From: JAGPUQ01 sp050250395
Lineage (GTDB): Bacteria > Pseudomonadota > Gammaproteobacteria > Pseudomonadales > Porticoccaceae
Direction: 5' to 3'
Length of the DNA stretch: 64,000 nucleotides
NCBI GenBank assembly: GCA_050250395.1
Contig: JBFWOQ010000010.1
Coordinates: 1-64,000, forward strand
The position numbers and the translations under genes are program-made. Every line of letters begins with the position of its first letter. The first letter of the stretch is position 1. Shown one piece after another: positions 1 through 8,890 of the stretch. The notes beneath the pieces are model-generated. The model saw only the letters and a list, made by a program, of their open reading frames with translations, was not told the DNA's origin and searched no databases.

Positions 1-894
1 TTTCGGCAGCAGTTTTTGCAGCTCTTCCTGGGTCCAGCGGCCGGCGGTGAACACGCTGCGGTGTTTCTCGGGCAGCGACACCAGACTGATCTCGCCGCCG
101 CCGACGATGAAGTCGCGGCCGTTGACATGGGCTGCGGCGTCGGTGCACAGGAACACCACCAGCGGCGATACCAGCTCTGGGGTGAAGGTGTCGGAGCCTT
201 CGGCCATGTCCTCGATCTCGAACATGAAATCGGGCAGCGGCAGCTTGCCCTGGCGCGCCAGTTCCAGGGCTTTCTTCATGTCCACGGCGCCCGCCATGCG
301 GGTTCCGGCGCGCGGGCGGATGGCGTTGCAGGTAACGCCGTAAGGCCCGAGTTCGAGCGCCAGGGTGCGGCTGAAGCCGACGATCCCTTCCTTGGCGGCG
401 GCGTAGTTCGAGGCCGCATAGCCGCCGAGACCGGCTTCCGAAGCCGTGTTGACGATGCGCCCGCCACGCTGTTTCGCGAACACTTCCGCCGCCGGCTTGG
501 TGACGGTGTAGAGCGCGCGCAGGTGGACCGCGATCACGCTGTCCCACTCCTCCTCGCTCATCTTCACGAACAACTGGTTGCGGATGTTGCCGGCGTTGTT
601 GACCAGGATGTCGAGCCGCCCGAAGGTATCGAGCGCCTGTTCCACCATGGCCTTGCCATCCGCCGTACTGGTGACGTTGCCGCCGTTCGCCGCCGCTTCG
701 CCGCCCAGGCCGCGGATTTCCGCGACTACGGATTGCGCCGGGGAGACATCGCCACCTTCGCCGGCGACGCTGCCGCCGAGATCGTTGACGAGCACCCTGG
801 CTCCCTCGGCAGCGAGCGCCAGCGCGTGGGAGCGCCCCAACCCCCGACCGCCGCCGGTGACGATGGCGACCTTACCTGCCAGCAGATTACCCAT
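1..894 (-). CDS. SDR-family dehydrogenase, 3-hydroxyacyl-CoA dehydrogenase-like (3' end outside window)
   Basis: NAD(P)-dependent short-chain dehydrogenase of the type found in the N-terminal part of peroxisomal multifunctional enzyme 2; probably oxidises a 3-hydroxyacyl-CoA or similar alcohol. Read from the minus strand, the protein opens MGNLLAGKVAIVTGGGRGLG, which carries the TGxxxGxG cofactor loop near residue 13. A long NDLGG segment follows, then VNNAGN and the catalytic pair in YAAAK. 298 codons are visible with no stop, so the C-terminus lies beyond base 1. The ATG start is supported by a GGGGGA ribosome site about 7 bases upstream. The exact substrate cannot be read from sequence. 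CoA-ester genes near 11-14 kb fit a fatty or aromatic acid degrader, but they are not in the same operon. Confidence 0.85.
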   Translation of the reverse strand, partial: MGNLLAGKVAIVTGGGRGLGRSHALALAAEGARVLVNDLGGSVAGEGGDVSPAQSVVAEIRGLGGEAAANGGNVTSTADGKAMVEQALDTFGRLDILVNNAGNIRNQLFVKMSEEEWDSVIAVHLRALYTVTKPAAEVFAKQRGGRIVNTASEAGLGGYAASNYAAAKEGIVGFSRTLALELGPYGVTCNAIRPRAGTRMAGAVDMKKALELARQGKLPLPDFMFEIEDMAEGSDTFTPELVSPLVVFLCTDAAAHVNGRDFIVGGGEISLVSLPEKHRSVFTAGRWTQEELQKLLPK

Positions 895-939
895 AACGAT
901 TTCCCCCTTTTCGATGATGTGAAGTGTTGAAGTCGATGC

Positions 940-967
940 GGCGCGCCGTCGTTGCCCGGCGCGCGCC
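940..967. terminator. GC-rich inverted repeat between two co-directional genes
   Basis: A 7-bp perfect stem, GGCGCGC (940-946) with GCGCGCC (961-967), and a 14-base loop, lies downstream of the minus-strand gene ending at 988 and upstream of the SDR start at 894. No T-run follows on the minus strand, so it is not a textbook intrinsic terminator. It may only be a stable hairpin in GC-rich DNA. Confidence 0.25.
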
Positions 968-987
968 TTGGTAATCGATCCCGGATT

Positions 988-3900
988 CTACGGGGCACCC
1001 GCCGGCGGGTCACCCACAGCGGGCTGCTTGCGCCTGGGTTCGCCGCGCCGCCACAGGTCTCCGGTGCCGAGACAGTCCCAACCCCAGCGCACCCAGCGCA
1101 GCAGGGCGAACACCAGCCACAGCGACCAGGCGAGCATCGCCAGCCGGTAGCTCCACAGCGGCAGGCTCAGGACCGCGCCGGTGGGCAGGGCGCCGGCGGC
1201 GCGGTCCTGATACCAGCGGTAGTCGAGATGGCTGGAGCCGTTGCCGACCACCTGCATGTCCGGCGCCGCGAGCAGACTCTCGGGGATGGTATAGGCCAGA
1301 CCGGCGGCGGCCGCCAGGGTCAGCGCGAACAGTCCCAACTGCACCAGGTTGTGGAGCGCCGGGCGCGCGGGCGGCGTCCAGCGGCGGCGCGCTTCCAGGG
1401 CAAAGAACCACAGCACCACGATCACACTGCCGGCACTGTTGACCGTGCTCATGCCGATGCCGAGCAGCAGCCATTGCCCGGTGGTGGCGGGGATGGACAG
1501 CCCCAGGCGCCGCACCAGCACCCCCAGGGCGATGGCCACGCCAATCACCACCAGCAGCACCCCCCAATAGAGCATGGCGGGACCGATGTCCGGGCCGAGC
1601 AGCCACAGCGGCCAGCGATCGCCCGGCACTTGCAGGACCAGGTCGATGTTGGTCGCCGGTGTCGGCAGCACCAGTGGCGGCGTGGATATCCAGGTCTCGG
1701 CGCCGCGGTCGAGCTGCCACTCGATGGCGGCGGTCTGGAGCCCGGGATGCAACGGGATCACCACCTCGCCGTCCTGCTCGGGCCGGGTCTGCTCGACGCC
1801 GTCGATGGCGACGCGTTGCAGCTTGCCGGCGACCGGCAGCCGCAGGCGGTAGTCCCCGCCCAGACTGCTGCGCAGCTTGAGCGCGAGCGTCAGGCCCGCG
1901 CCGCGCGCACCGGTGCGCTGGGTCAGCGCCGCGCTCTCGATCGTCACCGCTGGGCCGGCGACCGGTTCCGGCCGCACCGCGCTCAGGGTCAGACGCTCGC
2001 CGGGCCAGGGTCGCCACTCGGAATGGACGGAGCCCGGCGTCTTGACCGCCGGCAGGCCGGCGCCGGCGATGTGCCAGCGCGGCGAGGCCTCCACCCGCCA
2101 CACCTCGACCCAATGGGCCGTCGGCGGTGCCGCCAGCGCAAGCTCGGCGGCCGGCGGCAACTGCGAACGCCACTGCATTTGCTGCTGCCCGGGATTGAGG
2201 GTGACGGGCATTTCCCCGGCCGCCGTGAGCGGCTGCTCGCCGATCACGGTTTCACCGGGCAGCAGCGGCACGCTCAGGTTGATGGCGCCGGCGCGCGGCG
2301 CGATCCGCGTGACGGTGGTGGTCAAACGCCAGTCGAGATCGAGCACCAGGCGGCGCTCCAGGCTGACAAAGGCCGGCGCGGGGTCCGGCAGCAGACGGGC
2401 GCGCGTCTCGGTGGCGGCGCGCTGCACTTGCAGGGTATCGCCGCGCAGCCGCGTACCCTCGAGGCCGTCCACCTGCCAGCCCGGTGCGTTCACGATCACC
2501 AGGCGGGGTCGCAGGGGGAAGCGGAAATCGGCGCTGTCGCCGCGTACTTCGCCGCGCAGGACCAGCTCGCGCACCCCCGCCGGCGCCGCTACCCAGGGCG
2601 CGCCGTCGATGCGCGCAAGGGGTGTCGGCGCGCCATCGCCAAGCAGCGCGACCGGCTGCCAGCCCGCCGGTGGCGGCAGCGGTAGCGCCGCCGGTGCGGC
2701 CGCCGCCGCGCGCAGGCGCAGCAGGAAGATGCCGTTCGCATCGACGTCGAGACGCGCCTCCAGCAGGCTCGCGCACTCGGGCGCGCAGGCCGGCGGGCGC
2801 AGCAGCTCCGCCTTGAGCTGTTCCAGCAGTTCGGGGGACGGGAAGCTGTCGGCCCGCGCTGTGCCCGGTGCGCCGCCGACCAGCGTCGCCAGCACTACCG
2901 CCAGCACTACCGCCAGCGGTGCCGCGGCAATGCCCGCAGCCGGCCCGCGACCGCGCGCCGGGCGACCGCCACCCGGCGTGCCGGCGCGCCACAGCGCCGC
3001 GCCCAGCGCGTAGAGAAACAGGCTCACCAGTGCGACTTGCAGGAATTTCAGGCTGCGCGTCAGCCAGGGCGGCGACAGCCAGAGCTCGACGGTTTCGGCG
3101 GACCGCACCGGCCCGTTCCAGCCCAGGGTGACTTGATGCCAGTGCCAGGTGGGTTCGCCGGGACCGGTCTGGGTCTGTTCGTCCGGTTCATAGCGCGGCG
3201 GCGGCGAGGGGGCGCGGGCCTCCATCTTCATTTGGGCGACGGTCGATTCCAGCGGGGCGCTGACGCCGCCCGCGACATCCGCCAGGCTCGCGCCGTAACC
3301 GTCGTAGCCCGGGTTGATCGGGCCGCTCCGTTCCAGTTGCGGGTAGAGCCCGGCCCGCACCTGCTGGACGGCGAAACCCAGTACCGCCAGCACCAGCAGC
3401 ACCAGGGCATAGCCGGCGCCGATGCGCAGCCAGGTGCGGGCGCGCCCGGCCGGCAACACCCGCAGCAGGGGAATCGCCGCGACCAGCGCGACCCAGCCGA
3501 CGATCGGCGCCCCCGGTTCCTGGTAGGTCAGCGCCAGCATGGCGGCGGCTACCAGACTCCAGCGCCAGTCCAGGATGCGCAGGGTAGCGCCGACGATCAG
3601 CAGACACAGAAACAGATCCCAGAGATTCCAGCGCGACAGCCAGGAAGTCTGCACCTGGTCGGGTCCGCGCGCATGCCAGAGCTGCCAGCCGGGCGGAAGA
3701 TTGAGCGCGATCCTCACCTGCTCGAAGTCGTGTTCCCAGCCGATGACCCCCGCCGCGGAACGGGCCAGGCGACCGACGGTTTCGACCTGAGGTTCGGTGG
3801 TGCGCACCTCCACCCCCGCACCGGGCCGGCCGGGAACCCGGGTCACCACCTCGGGCACCCCGTTGACCGCGACCCGGCCGAGCGCGAGTGGCGGCGCCGC

Positions 3901-5040
3901 CTGCAGCCGCCAACCCCGGCTGAGACTGCCGCCGATACGATCCCGCACGGTGGCGCCGCCGCCGTCGAAATCGAGCCACAGGGCGCGGTCGAGGTGCAGA
4001 CGGGCCGCCGCCGGATTGGCATCGCCGCGATAGTCCTCGGTCAGCGTCAGGGGCGCATCCGCGGTGACCAGATGCGTGGGAAGGCCGCCGAAATCCGCCG
4101 GCAGGTCGAGGCGTGTGGGATCCACCGCCGGCGCGCCGCCCAGCCGGACCCCGCGCAGATTCGGATCGGCCCGAAAGGTCCAGATTTCCTGCGCCGGCCA
4201 TTGCGGGTCCAGGGGTTCGGCGACGAACCGCGTCGGTGCGATCATGTAGCGGCTGTCCAGCAGCAGGCGCCAGGTGCCGGGCCGCATCTGCACGCGCAGG
4301 CGGCCATCGGCTTCGATGCGCGCGGGCAGGGGCGATTCCAGGGCGATGGTCGCCGACTCCGCGGGCAGCAACCGGCCCACCAGGACTTCCCGCGCACTGC
4401 CGGTGACCGTGAGGCGCAGTTCGGTATGCAGGCGCAGGGGCACGGCGTCCTCCAGCCGGCGGAACACCTCGATCCGGAGACTGTCCGCCGCGCCGGCGGC
4501 GGCGGAGTGCCCGGCGCGCAGCCACAGTCGGTGGCCGGCATCCAGCTCCGCGCGCTGCTCCGCGCCGTCGCGGCGCAGGGTCACCAGCGCGGTGCCGGGG
4601 TCGACGGCCAGGGACGGGGGCGGTTGCTCCCAGACGAACTGTCCCGCCACCTCATGGGCGCCGGGTCCGACCGCGAGCGCCGGGCGACCGCCGCGTTCGA
4701 GCACCGGCGCGGGCGCCCCGTCGAGTGTCACCGCGCGCGGCCAGTGCCCGGCATCCCCCGGCAGCAGCAGCCACTGGCCGTCGGCCAGGCTGTCCCAGCG
4801 CTGGCGAAAGGTTGCCCCGCCGGGTGCCAGCGCAATCTCCAGCACGCCCGGCCACAGGCAGTGGCGGTGCCCGGGCTGGCGGGCGAGTTCGGGGCAGCCC
4901 TGTGCCGGCTGATCGCGCAGCACCCAGTCGCGCCAGGGCGCGAGGGGCTCGGGAATCGCCGTGCCGTCGACCGCAGCGGGCGCGCTGCCCGGCAGGGTCA
5001 ATAACAGCAGCGGGAACAAGAGGCTGGCGAGACGCTTCAT
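988..5040 (-). CDS. Very large exported multi-membrane-span protein of unknown function (1350 aa)
   Basis: I do not recognise a named family. The frame is open further upstream, but the start at 5040 gives a clear signal peptide (MKRLASLLFPLLLLTLPGSA) and has GGGAG about 10 bases before it. About 480 residues of beta-rich, probably periplasmic sequence follow. Next comes a hydrophobic block with several membrane helices (near residues 490-620), another span near 700, and a second beta-rich region of about 400 residues. The end is a cluster of about five helices in the last 200 residues, finishing in a charged cytoplasmic-looking tail. The two-halves plan (soluble domain plus membrane block, twice) suggests an envelope protein. 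It stands alone: the next gene upstream is divergent and the SDR downstream is 93 bases away. Confidence 0.7.
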   Translation of the reverse strand: MKRLASLLFPLLLLTLPGSAPAAVDGTAIPEPLAPWRDWVLRDQPAQGCPELARQPGHRHCLWPGVLEIALAPGGATFRQRWDSLADGQWLLLPGDAGHWPRAVTLDGAPAPVLERGGRPALAVGPGAHEVAGQFVWEQPPPSLAVDPGTALVTLRRDGAEQRAELDAGHRLWLRAGHSAAAGAADSLRIEVFRRLEDAVPLRLHTELRLTVTGSAREVLVGRLLPAESATIALESPLPARIEADGRLRVQMRPGTWRLLLDSRYMIAPTRFVAEPLDPQWPAQEIWTFRADPNLRGVRLGGAPAVDPTRLDLPADFGGLPTHLVTADAPLTLTEDYRGDANPAAARLHLDRALWLDFDGGGATVRDRIGGSLSRGWRLQAAPPLALGRVAVNGVPEVVTRVPGRPGAGVEVRTTEPQVETVGRLARSAAGVIGWEHDFEQVRIALNLPPGWQLWHARGPDQVQTSWLSRWNLWDLFLCLLIVGATLRILDWRWSLVAAAMLALTYQEPGAPIVGWVALVAAIPLLRVLPAGRARTWLRIGAGYALVLLVLAVLGFAVQQVRAGLYPQLERSGPINPGYDGYGASLADVAGGVSAPLESTVAQMKMEARAPSPPPRYEPDEQTQTGPGEPTWHWHQVTLGWNGPVRSAETVELWLSPPWLTRSLKFLQVALVSLFLYALGAALWRAGTPGGGRPARGRGPAAGIAAAPLAVVLAVVLATLVGGAPGTARADSFPSPELLEQLKAELLRPPACAPECASLLEARLDVDANGIFLLRLRAAAAAPAALPLPPPAGWQPVALLGDGAPTPLARIDGAPWVAAPAGVRELVLRGEVRGDSADFRFPLRPRLVIVNAPGWQVDGLEGTRLRGDTLQVQRAATETRARLLPDPAPAFVSLERRLVLDLDWRLTTTVTRIAPRAGAINLSVPLLPGETVIGEQPLTAAGEMPVTLNPGQQQMQWRSQLPPAAELALAAPPTAHWVEVWRVEASPRWHIAGAGLPAVKTPGSVHSEWRPWPGERLTLSAVRPEPVAGPAVTIESAALTQRTGARGAGLTLALKLRSSLGGDYRLRLPVAGKLQRVAIDGVEQTRPEQDGEVVIPLHPGLQTAAIEWQLDRGAETWISTPPLVLPTPATNIDLVLQVPGDRWPLWLLGPDIGPAMLYWGVLLVVIGVAIALGVLVRRLGLSIPATTGQWLLLGIGMSTVNSAGSVIVVLWFFALEARRRWTPPARPALHNLVQLGLFALTLAAAAGLAYTIPESLLAAPDMQVVGNGSSHLDYRWYQDRAAGALPTGAVLSLPLWSYRLAMLAWSLWLVFALLRWVRWGWDCLGTGDLWRRGEPRRKQPAVGDPPAGAP

Positions 5041-5226
5041 CGGTGGGCAACTCCCTGTGCGGTCGGCGCAATTGTGCGGTCGGCGCAATGTAGCAGGGCG
5101 ACGCGGCGCGCAGGAATGGCCGACGGCCGCAGAGGCCGCCCGCTCCGCCAATTGAGGCTCGCCACGAATCGGTCTAAGCTGCCCGCCCGCATTCCCGCTG
5201 CTTTCGACACTTCTGCGACCCTATCC

Positions 5227-5883
5227 ATGCAACTGGCTCTGTTCGATCTCGACAACACATTGATCGCCGGCGACAGCGACTATTCCTGGGGCGAGTTTCT
5301 GGTGCGCATCGGCAAGGTGGATGCCGAGACCTATCTGGCCGCCAACACCAGATTCTACGAGGATTACCAGCGCGGCCAGCTCGACATTCACGCCTACCTG
5401 CGTTTTGCGCTGGCGCCGCTTGCCGCCACCGAGCCGGAGGAACTCGCGGCGATCCGCGAGCGCTTCATGCGGGAAGTGATCGCCGACCTGTGGCTGCCCC
5501 GGGCCGAAGCCCTGATTCTCAGCCACCGCGAACGCGGCCACCGCCCGGTGATCGTCACCGCCACCAACCGCTTCGTGGTGGAACCGATCTGTCTGCGGCT
5601 GGGCATCGGCGACATCATCGCCACGGAACCCGAAATCGTCGCCGGCCGCTACACCGGCGCCGTGCGGGGCGAGCCCAGCTTCGGTCCCGGCAAGGTCAGC
5701 CGGCTGCGGGAATGGCTGGCGCAGCACGGCTACGGGCTCACCGGCAGCTACTATTACGGCGATTCGATCAACGATCTGCCGATTCTCGAAGCGGTGGACA
5801 ATCCCGTCGCGGTGGACCCGGACGACCGCCTGCGGGCCGCCGCCATTGCGCGCGGCTGGCGGGTGATCAGCCTGCGCGACTGA
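5227..5883 (+). CDS. HAD-superfamily IB phosphatase, SerB-like
   Basis: Cytoplasmic phosphomonoesterase of HAD subfamily IB, the group that contains phosphoserine phosphatase and related enzymes. The 218-residue protein begins MQLALFDLDNTLIAGDS, with the nucleophile and acid/base aspartates in DLDNT. A helical cap follows, then VTATN (motif II threonine), a lysine in GPGKVSRL and the motif III acid pair in YGDSINDLPIL. The frame is open upstream to 5074, but the Met at 5227 places the first motif near the N-terminus as usual for the family. It lies 53 bases before lgt on the same strand and may be cotranscribed with it. SerB activity itself is possible, but relatives act on other small phosphates, so I leave the symbol empty. 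Confidence 0.85.
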   Translation: MQLALFDLDNTLIAGDSDYSWGEFLVRIGKVDAETYLAANTRFYEDYQRGQLDIHAYLRFALAPLAATEPEELAAIRERFMREVIADLWLPRAEALILSHRERGHRPVIVTATNRFVVEPICLRLGIGDIIATEPEIVAGRYTGAVRGEPSFGPGKVSRLREWLAQHGYGLTGSYYYGDSINDLPILEAVDNPVAVDPDDRLRAAAIARGWRVISLRD

Positions 5884-5936
5884 ACCGCGCCGGCAAGCGC
5901 ACAATTGCTTCATCCTCGACCGACCCTGGGCCAAGC

Positions 5937-6737
5937 ATGCTGACTTACCCCCTCATCGATCCCGTCGCCGTCGCGCTCGGCCCGGTGAAAATCCATTGGT
6001 ACGGGCTGATGTACCTGCTGGGATTCGCGGCCGCCTGGTGGCTCGCGGTGCGGCGCAGCCGGCAGCCCTGGGCACCGGTGCAGCGCACGCAGGTGGACGA
6101 CCTGATCGTCTATGCGGCGCTGGGGGTGGTGGTGGGCGGGCGGCTCGGGTCGGGCCTGTTTTACAACCTCGATGTCTGGCGCGCCGACCCGTTGTGGATC
6201 TTGCGGATCTGGGAGGGCGGCATGGCCTTTCACGGCGGTCTGCTCGGGGTGCTCGTGGCGCTGTGGCTCTATGGACGCAAATTGCGACAGCCGTTTCTGG
6301 CGGTCGCGGATTTTGTCGCGCCGCTGGTGCCCATCGGGCTGGGGCTGGGCCGCATCGGCAATTTCATCGGCCAGGAGCTCTGGGGCCGGCCCACGGATCT
6401 GCCCTGGGCCGTGGTGTTTCCCCGCGATCCGGAGCAGTTCGCGCGCCATCCCTCGCAGCTCTATCAGGCAACGCTCGAAGGCCTGGTATTGTTCGTGCTG
6501 TTGTTCTGGTTTTCGCGCCGGCAACGCCCGACCGGCGCTGTCGGCGGATTGTTTTTGGCGCTGTACGGACTGTTCCGGTTTCTGGTGGAATTCGTGCGCG
6601 AGCCCGACCGCCACATCGGCTTCGACCTGCTCGGCTGGCTCACGCGGGGCCAGCTGCTGAGCCTGCCGATGATTCTCGCCGGGCTGCTGCTGGCCGGCTG
6701 GGCTTACGCCAATGCGCGGCAACGCGCGCGCCCTTGA
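5937..6737 (+). CDS. lgt: Prolipoprotein diacylglyceryl transferase
   Basis: Inner-membrane enzyme that moves a diacylglyceryl group from phosphatidylglycerol to the lipobox cysteine of prolipoproteins, the first step of lipoprotein maturation. The 266-residue protein has the expected seven or so membrane helices. It carries the Lgt signature GRIGNFIGQELWGRPT with its conserved Arg, Asn and Gly, the HGG of MAFHGGLLG near residue 100, and HPSQLYQATLEG. Length matches the family. The start was chosen at the Met before the conserved N-terminal helix. thyA follows after 11 bases and folA overlaps that; lgt-thyA-folA order is common in gammaproteobacteria. Confidence 0.97.
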   Translation: MLTYPLIDPVAVALGPVKIHWYGLMYLLGFAAAWWLAVRRSRQPWAPVQRTQVDDLIVYAALGVVVGGRLGSGLFYNLDVWRADPLWILRIWEGGMAFHGGLLGVLVALWLYGRKLRQPFLAVADFVAPLVPIGLGLGRIGNFIGQELWGRPTDLPWAVVFPRDPEQFARHPSQLYQATLEGLVLFVLLFWFSRRQRPTGAVGGLFLALYGLFRFLVEFVREPDRHIGFDLLGWLTRGQLLSLPMILAGLLLAGWAYANARQRARP

Positions 6738-6748
6738 GGGAGACGAGG

Positions 6749-7543
6749 ATGCGCCAGTATCTGGATCTCATGCGCCACGTCCGCACCACCGGCGTGCGCA
6801 AGGACGACCGCACCGGCACCGGCACCCTGTCGGTGTTCGGCCACCAGATGCGCTTCGATCTGGCGGCGGGCTTCCCGCTGGTCACCACCAAGAAAGTGCA
6901 TCTCAAATCCATCATCCACGAGCTGCTGTGGTTTCTCGCCGGCGACACCAATGTGGATTACCTGAACCGCAACGGCGTCTCGATCTGGAACGAGTGGGCG
7001 GACGCGAGCGGCGAGCTGGGCCCGGTGTACGGCGCCCAGTGGCGCAACTGGCCGGACGGTCGCGGCGGCCATATCGATCAGCTCGCGCAGGTGATCGCGC
7101 AGATCCGCGCCGCGCCCGACTCGCGGCGCCACATCGTCAGCGCCTGGAACGTGGCCGCCCTGCCGGAGATGGCGCTCGCGCCCTGCCACTGCCTGTTCCA
7201 GTTCTATGTCGCCGAAGGCCGGCTTTCGTGCCAGCTCTACCAGCGCAGCGCCGACATCTTTCTCGGCGTACCCTTCAATATCGCGTCCTACGCGCTGCTC
7301 ACCCTGATGCTGGCCCAGGTCACCGACCTGCAACCGGGGGAGTTCATCTGGAGTGGCGGCGACTGCCATCTCTATCTCAATCACTTGGAGCAGGCCGATC
7401 GACAGCTTGCCCGCGCGCCGCGCCCGTTGCCCAGGATGTCACTGAACCCCGAGGTGCGCGACCTGTTCGCCTTCCGCTACGCCGACTTCCGGCTGGACGG
7501 CTATGACCCGCATCCGGGGATCGGCGCCCCCATCGCCATCTGA
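6749..7543 (+). CDS. thyA: Thymidylate synthase
   Basis: Methylates dUMP to dTMP using methylene-tetrahydrofolate, which it turns to dihydrofolate. The 264-residue length equals that of the Escherichia coli enzyme. The catalytic cysteine is residue 146 in APCHC; RTGTGT near residue 22 binds phosphate and QRSAD contributes the conserved Arg-Ser-Asp. GGCGAGC-type GC-rich coding is normal for this window. A GAGG ribosome site lies just before the ATG. The stop codon overlaps the folA start by one base (TGATG), so synthesis of dihydrofolate and the enzyme that recycles it is translationally coupled. Confidence 0.98.
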   Translation: MRQYLDLMRHVRTTGVRKDDRTGTGTLSVFGHQMRFDLAAGFPLVTTKKVHLKSIIHELLWFLAGDTNVDYLNRNGVSIWNEWADASGELGPVYGAQWRNWPDGRGGHIDQLAQVIAQIRAAPDSRRHIVSAWNVAALPEMALAPCHCLFQFYVAEGRLSCQLYQRSADIFLGVPFNIASYALLTLMLAQVTDLQPGEFIWSGGDCHLYLNHLEQADRQLARAPRPLPRMSLNPEVRDLFAFRYADFRLDGYDPHPGIGAPIAI

Positions 7544-8037
7544 TGGCGCTGGTACTGATCGCCGCGGTGGCGCGCAACGGCGTGATCGGTGCCGGCAACG
7601 CCCTGCCCTGGCACTTGCCGGCGGACCTCAAGCGCTTCAAGGCGCTGACTCTGGGTCATCCCGTAGTGATGGGTCGCAAGACCTTCGAGTCCATCAGGCG
7701 ACCGCTGCCGGGACGCGCCAATATCGTGGTGAGCGGCGATCCCGCCTTTGCGCCGGCGGGCGTGACGCTGGCCGCTTCGGTACCGGCAGCGCTCCGGCAT
7801 GCCGCCGCGCTCGGTTCGCCGCCGGTGTTCGTGATCGGCGGCGCGCAGATCTACGCGCAGTGCCTGACCCTCGCCGACCGGATTTATCTGACGCGGGTCG
7901 ATATCGAGGTGGCGGGCGATGCCTTTTTCCCACCGCTGGACGATCACCACTGGCGCGAGATCGCCTGTGAACACTGGCCGGCGGCGGATGGGCATCCCGC
8001 CTATGCGTTTGTCACCCTGGAGCGGCAGCGCGATTAG
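7543..8037 (+). CDS. folA: Dihydrofolate reductase
   Basis: NADPH-dependent reduction of dihydrofolate to tetrahydrofolate. The 164-residue protein shows the family pattern: IAAVARNGVIG at the N-terminus, LPWHLPADLKRFK with the catalytic acid Asp, VVMGRKTFESI for cofactor binding, and VIGGAQIYAQ near residue 105. It begins one base inside the thyA stop codon. The downstream TonB-like gene overlaps its 3' end in another frame, so lgt-thyA-folA-tonB-like probably form one transcript. Confidence 0.97.
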   Translation: MALVLIAAVARNGVIGAGNALPWHLPADLKRFKALTLGHPVVMGRKTFESIRRPLPGRANIVVSGDPAFAPAGVTLAASVPAALRHAAALGSPPVFVIGGAQIYAQCLTLADRIYLTRVDIEVAGDAFFPPLDDHHWREIACEHWPAADGHPAYAFVTLERQRD

Positions 8038-8857
8038 CCCGCTGTCCCCGGAGCCGAACCCGGGCGGGAAAGGCCGTCTCGCGAAAGCGCGCGGCTATGC
8101 GCTCGGGACCCTCGCCAGTATCGCGGTCCACGCCCTGGTGCTGACCCTGCTGGCGCTGGCCTGGCGCGCGGACTTCCAGCGCAGCGATCTGTCCGTCGCG
8201 AACACGCCGATCCCGGTCTGGCTGGTGGCTGACAAGAAGCTTCCGCCCAAGGAGGTTGCGCCGGCCGCCAGTCCGCTCCCACCGAGCCAGACGCCCACGC
8301 TTGCGGCGCCACCCGCCAGCCCGAAACCGGATCGTCCACGCTCGCCACAGCCCGTTCGTGAATCCGCACCGGAACCCGCTCCTGCGCCCGCCGTCCAGCA
8401 CCCGACGGACGCGGCGCCTGTCCCACCCGCGCCCAGCCCGGGCTCAGCCGCGCAAGGCACGGCGACCCCGCCGCCGCTGGGGGATGGCATGAAGGCGACC
8501 GCCGCCCTGCAATCGCCACCGGAGGCGGCGCAGGAGCCGGTATCCGCCGGCCCGGGAGGCATCACTGACACGCGGATTGAACGGGAGTATCGCGCGCTGT
8601 CCCGGCCGGAACCGGCCTATCCACACCAAGCGCTGGCGCGCGGAATTGAGGGCTATGTGGTGCTGGAGTTCACCGTGACCGCCGCCGGCACCACCCGCGA
8701 TCTGCGGGTGCTCGAAGCTAGTCCGACAGATGTCTTTTATGCCGCCGCCTTGGCCGCGGCGCGCCAGTTCCGCTACCAGCCCCGGATCCAGGCCGGCGCG
8801 CCCGTGGATGTGCCGGGGGTGCGCAGCCGGATCCGCTTTGAGATTCGGCCGCGCTGA
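8003..8857 (+). CDS. TonB-family energy transducer
   Basis: Single-span inner-membrane protein that reaches across the periplasm to power outer-membrane receptors. The sequence shows a short cytoplasmic tail, one membrane helix (YALGTLASIAVHALVLTLLA), and a Pro/Ala-rich stretch of about 120 residues. A C-terminal TonB domain follows, with YPHQALARGIEGYVVLEF and the final FRYQPRI...GVRSRIRFEI. Start is uncertain: Met at 8003 gives 284 residues; Met at 7988 or 7919 are alternatives. All overlap folA and none has a strong ribosome site. No exbB/exbD lies beside it. Confidence 0.88.
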   Translation: MRLSPWSGSAISPLSPEPNPGGKGRLAKARGYALGTLASIAVHALVLTLLALAWRADFQRSDLSVANTPIPVWLVADKKLPPKEVAPAASPLPPSQTPTLAAPPASPKPDRPRSPQPVRESAPEPAPAPAVQHPTDAAPVPPAPSPGSAAQGTATPPPLGDGMKATAALQSPPEAAQEPVSAGPGGITDTRIEREYRALSRPEPAYPHQALARGIEGYVVLEFTVTAAGTTRDLRVLEASPTDVFYAAALAAARQFRYQPRIQAGAPVDVPGVRSRIRFEIRPR

Positions 8858-8890
8858 TCGACGCGGGTTTTTCGAACGTGCCTAATAAAG

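Noticed and set aside
952..5004. Long open frames on the plus strand opposite the 1350-residue gene
   Set aside because: Arg/Pro/Gly/Gln-rich products with no family signature; they arise from GC-rich codon use on the minus strand.
8858..8890. Terminator between the TonB-like gene and ilvD
   Set aside because: Only a 4-bp CGCG stem before GGTTTTT; too weak to call.
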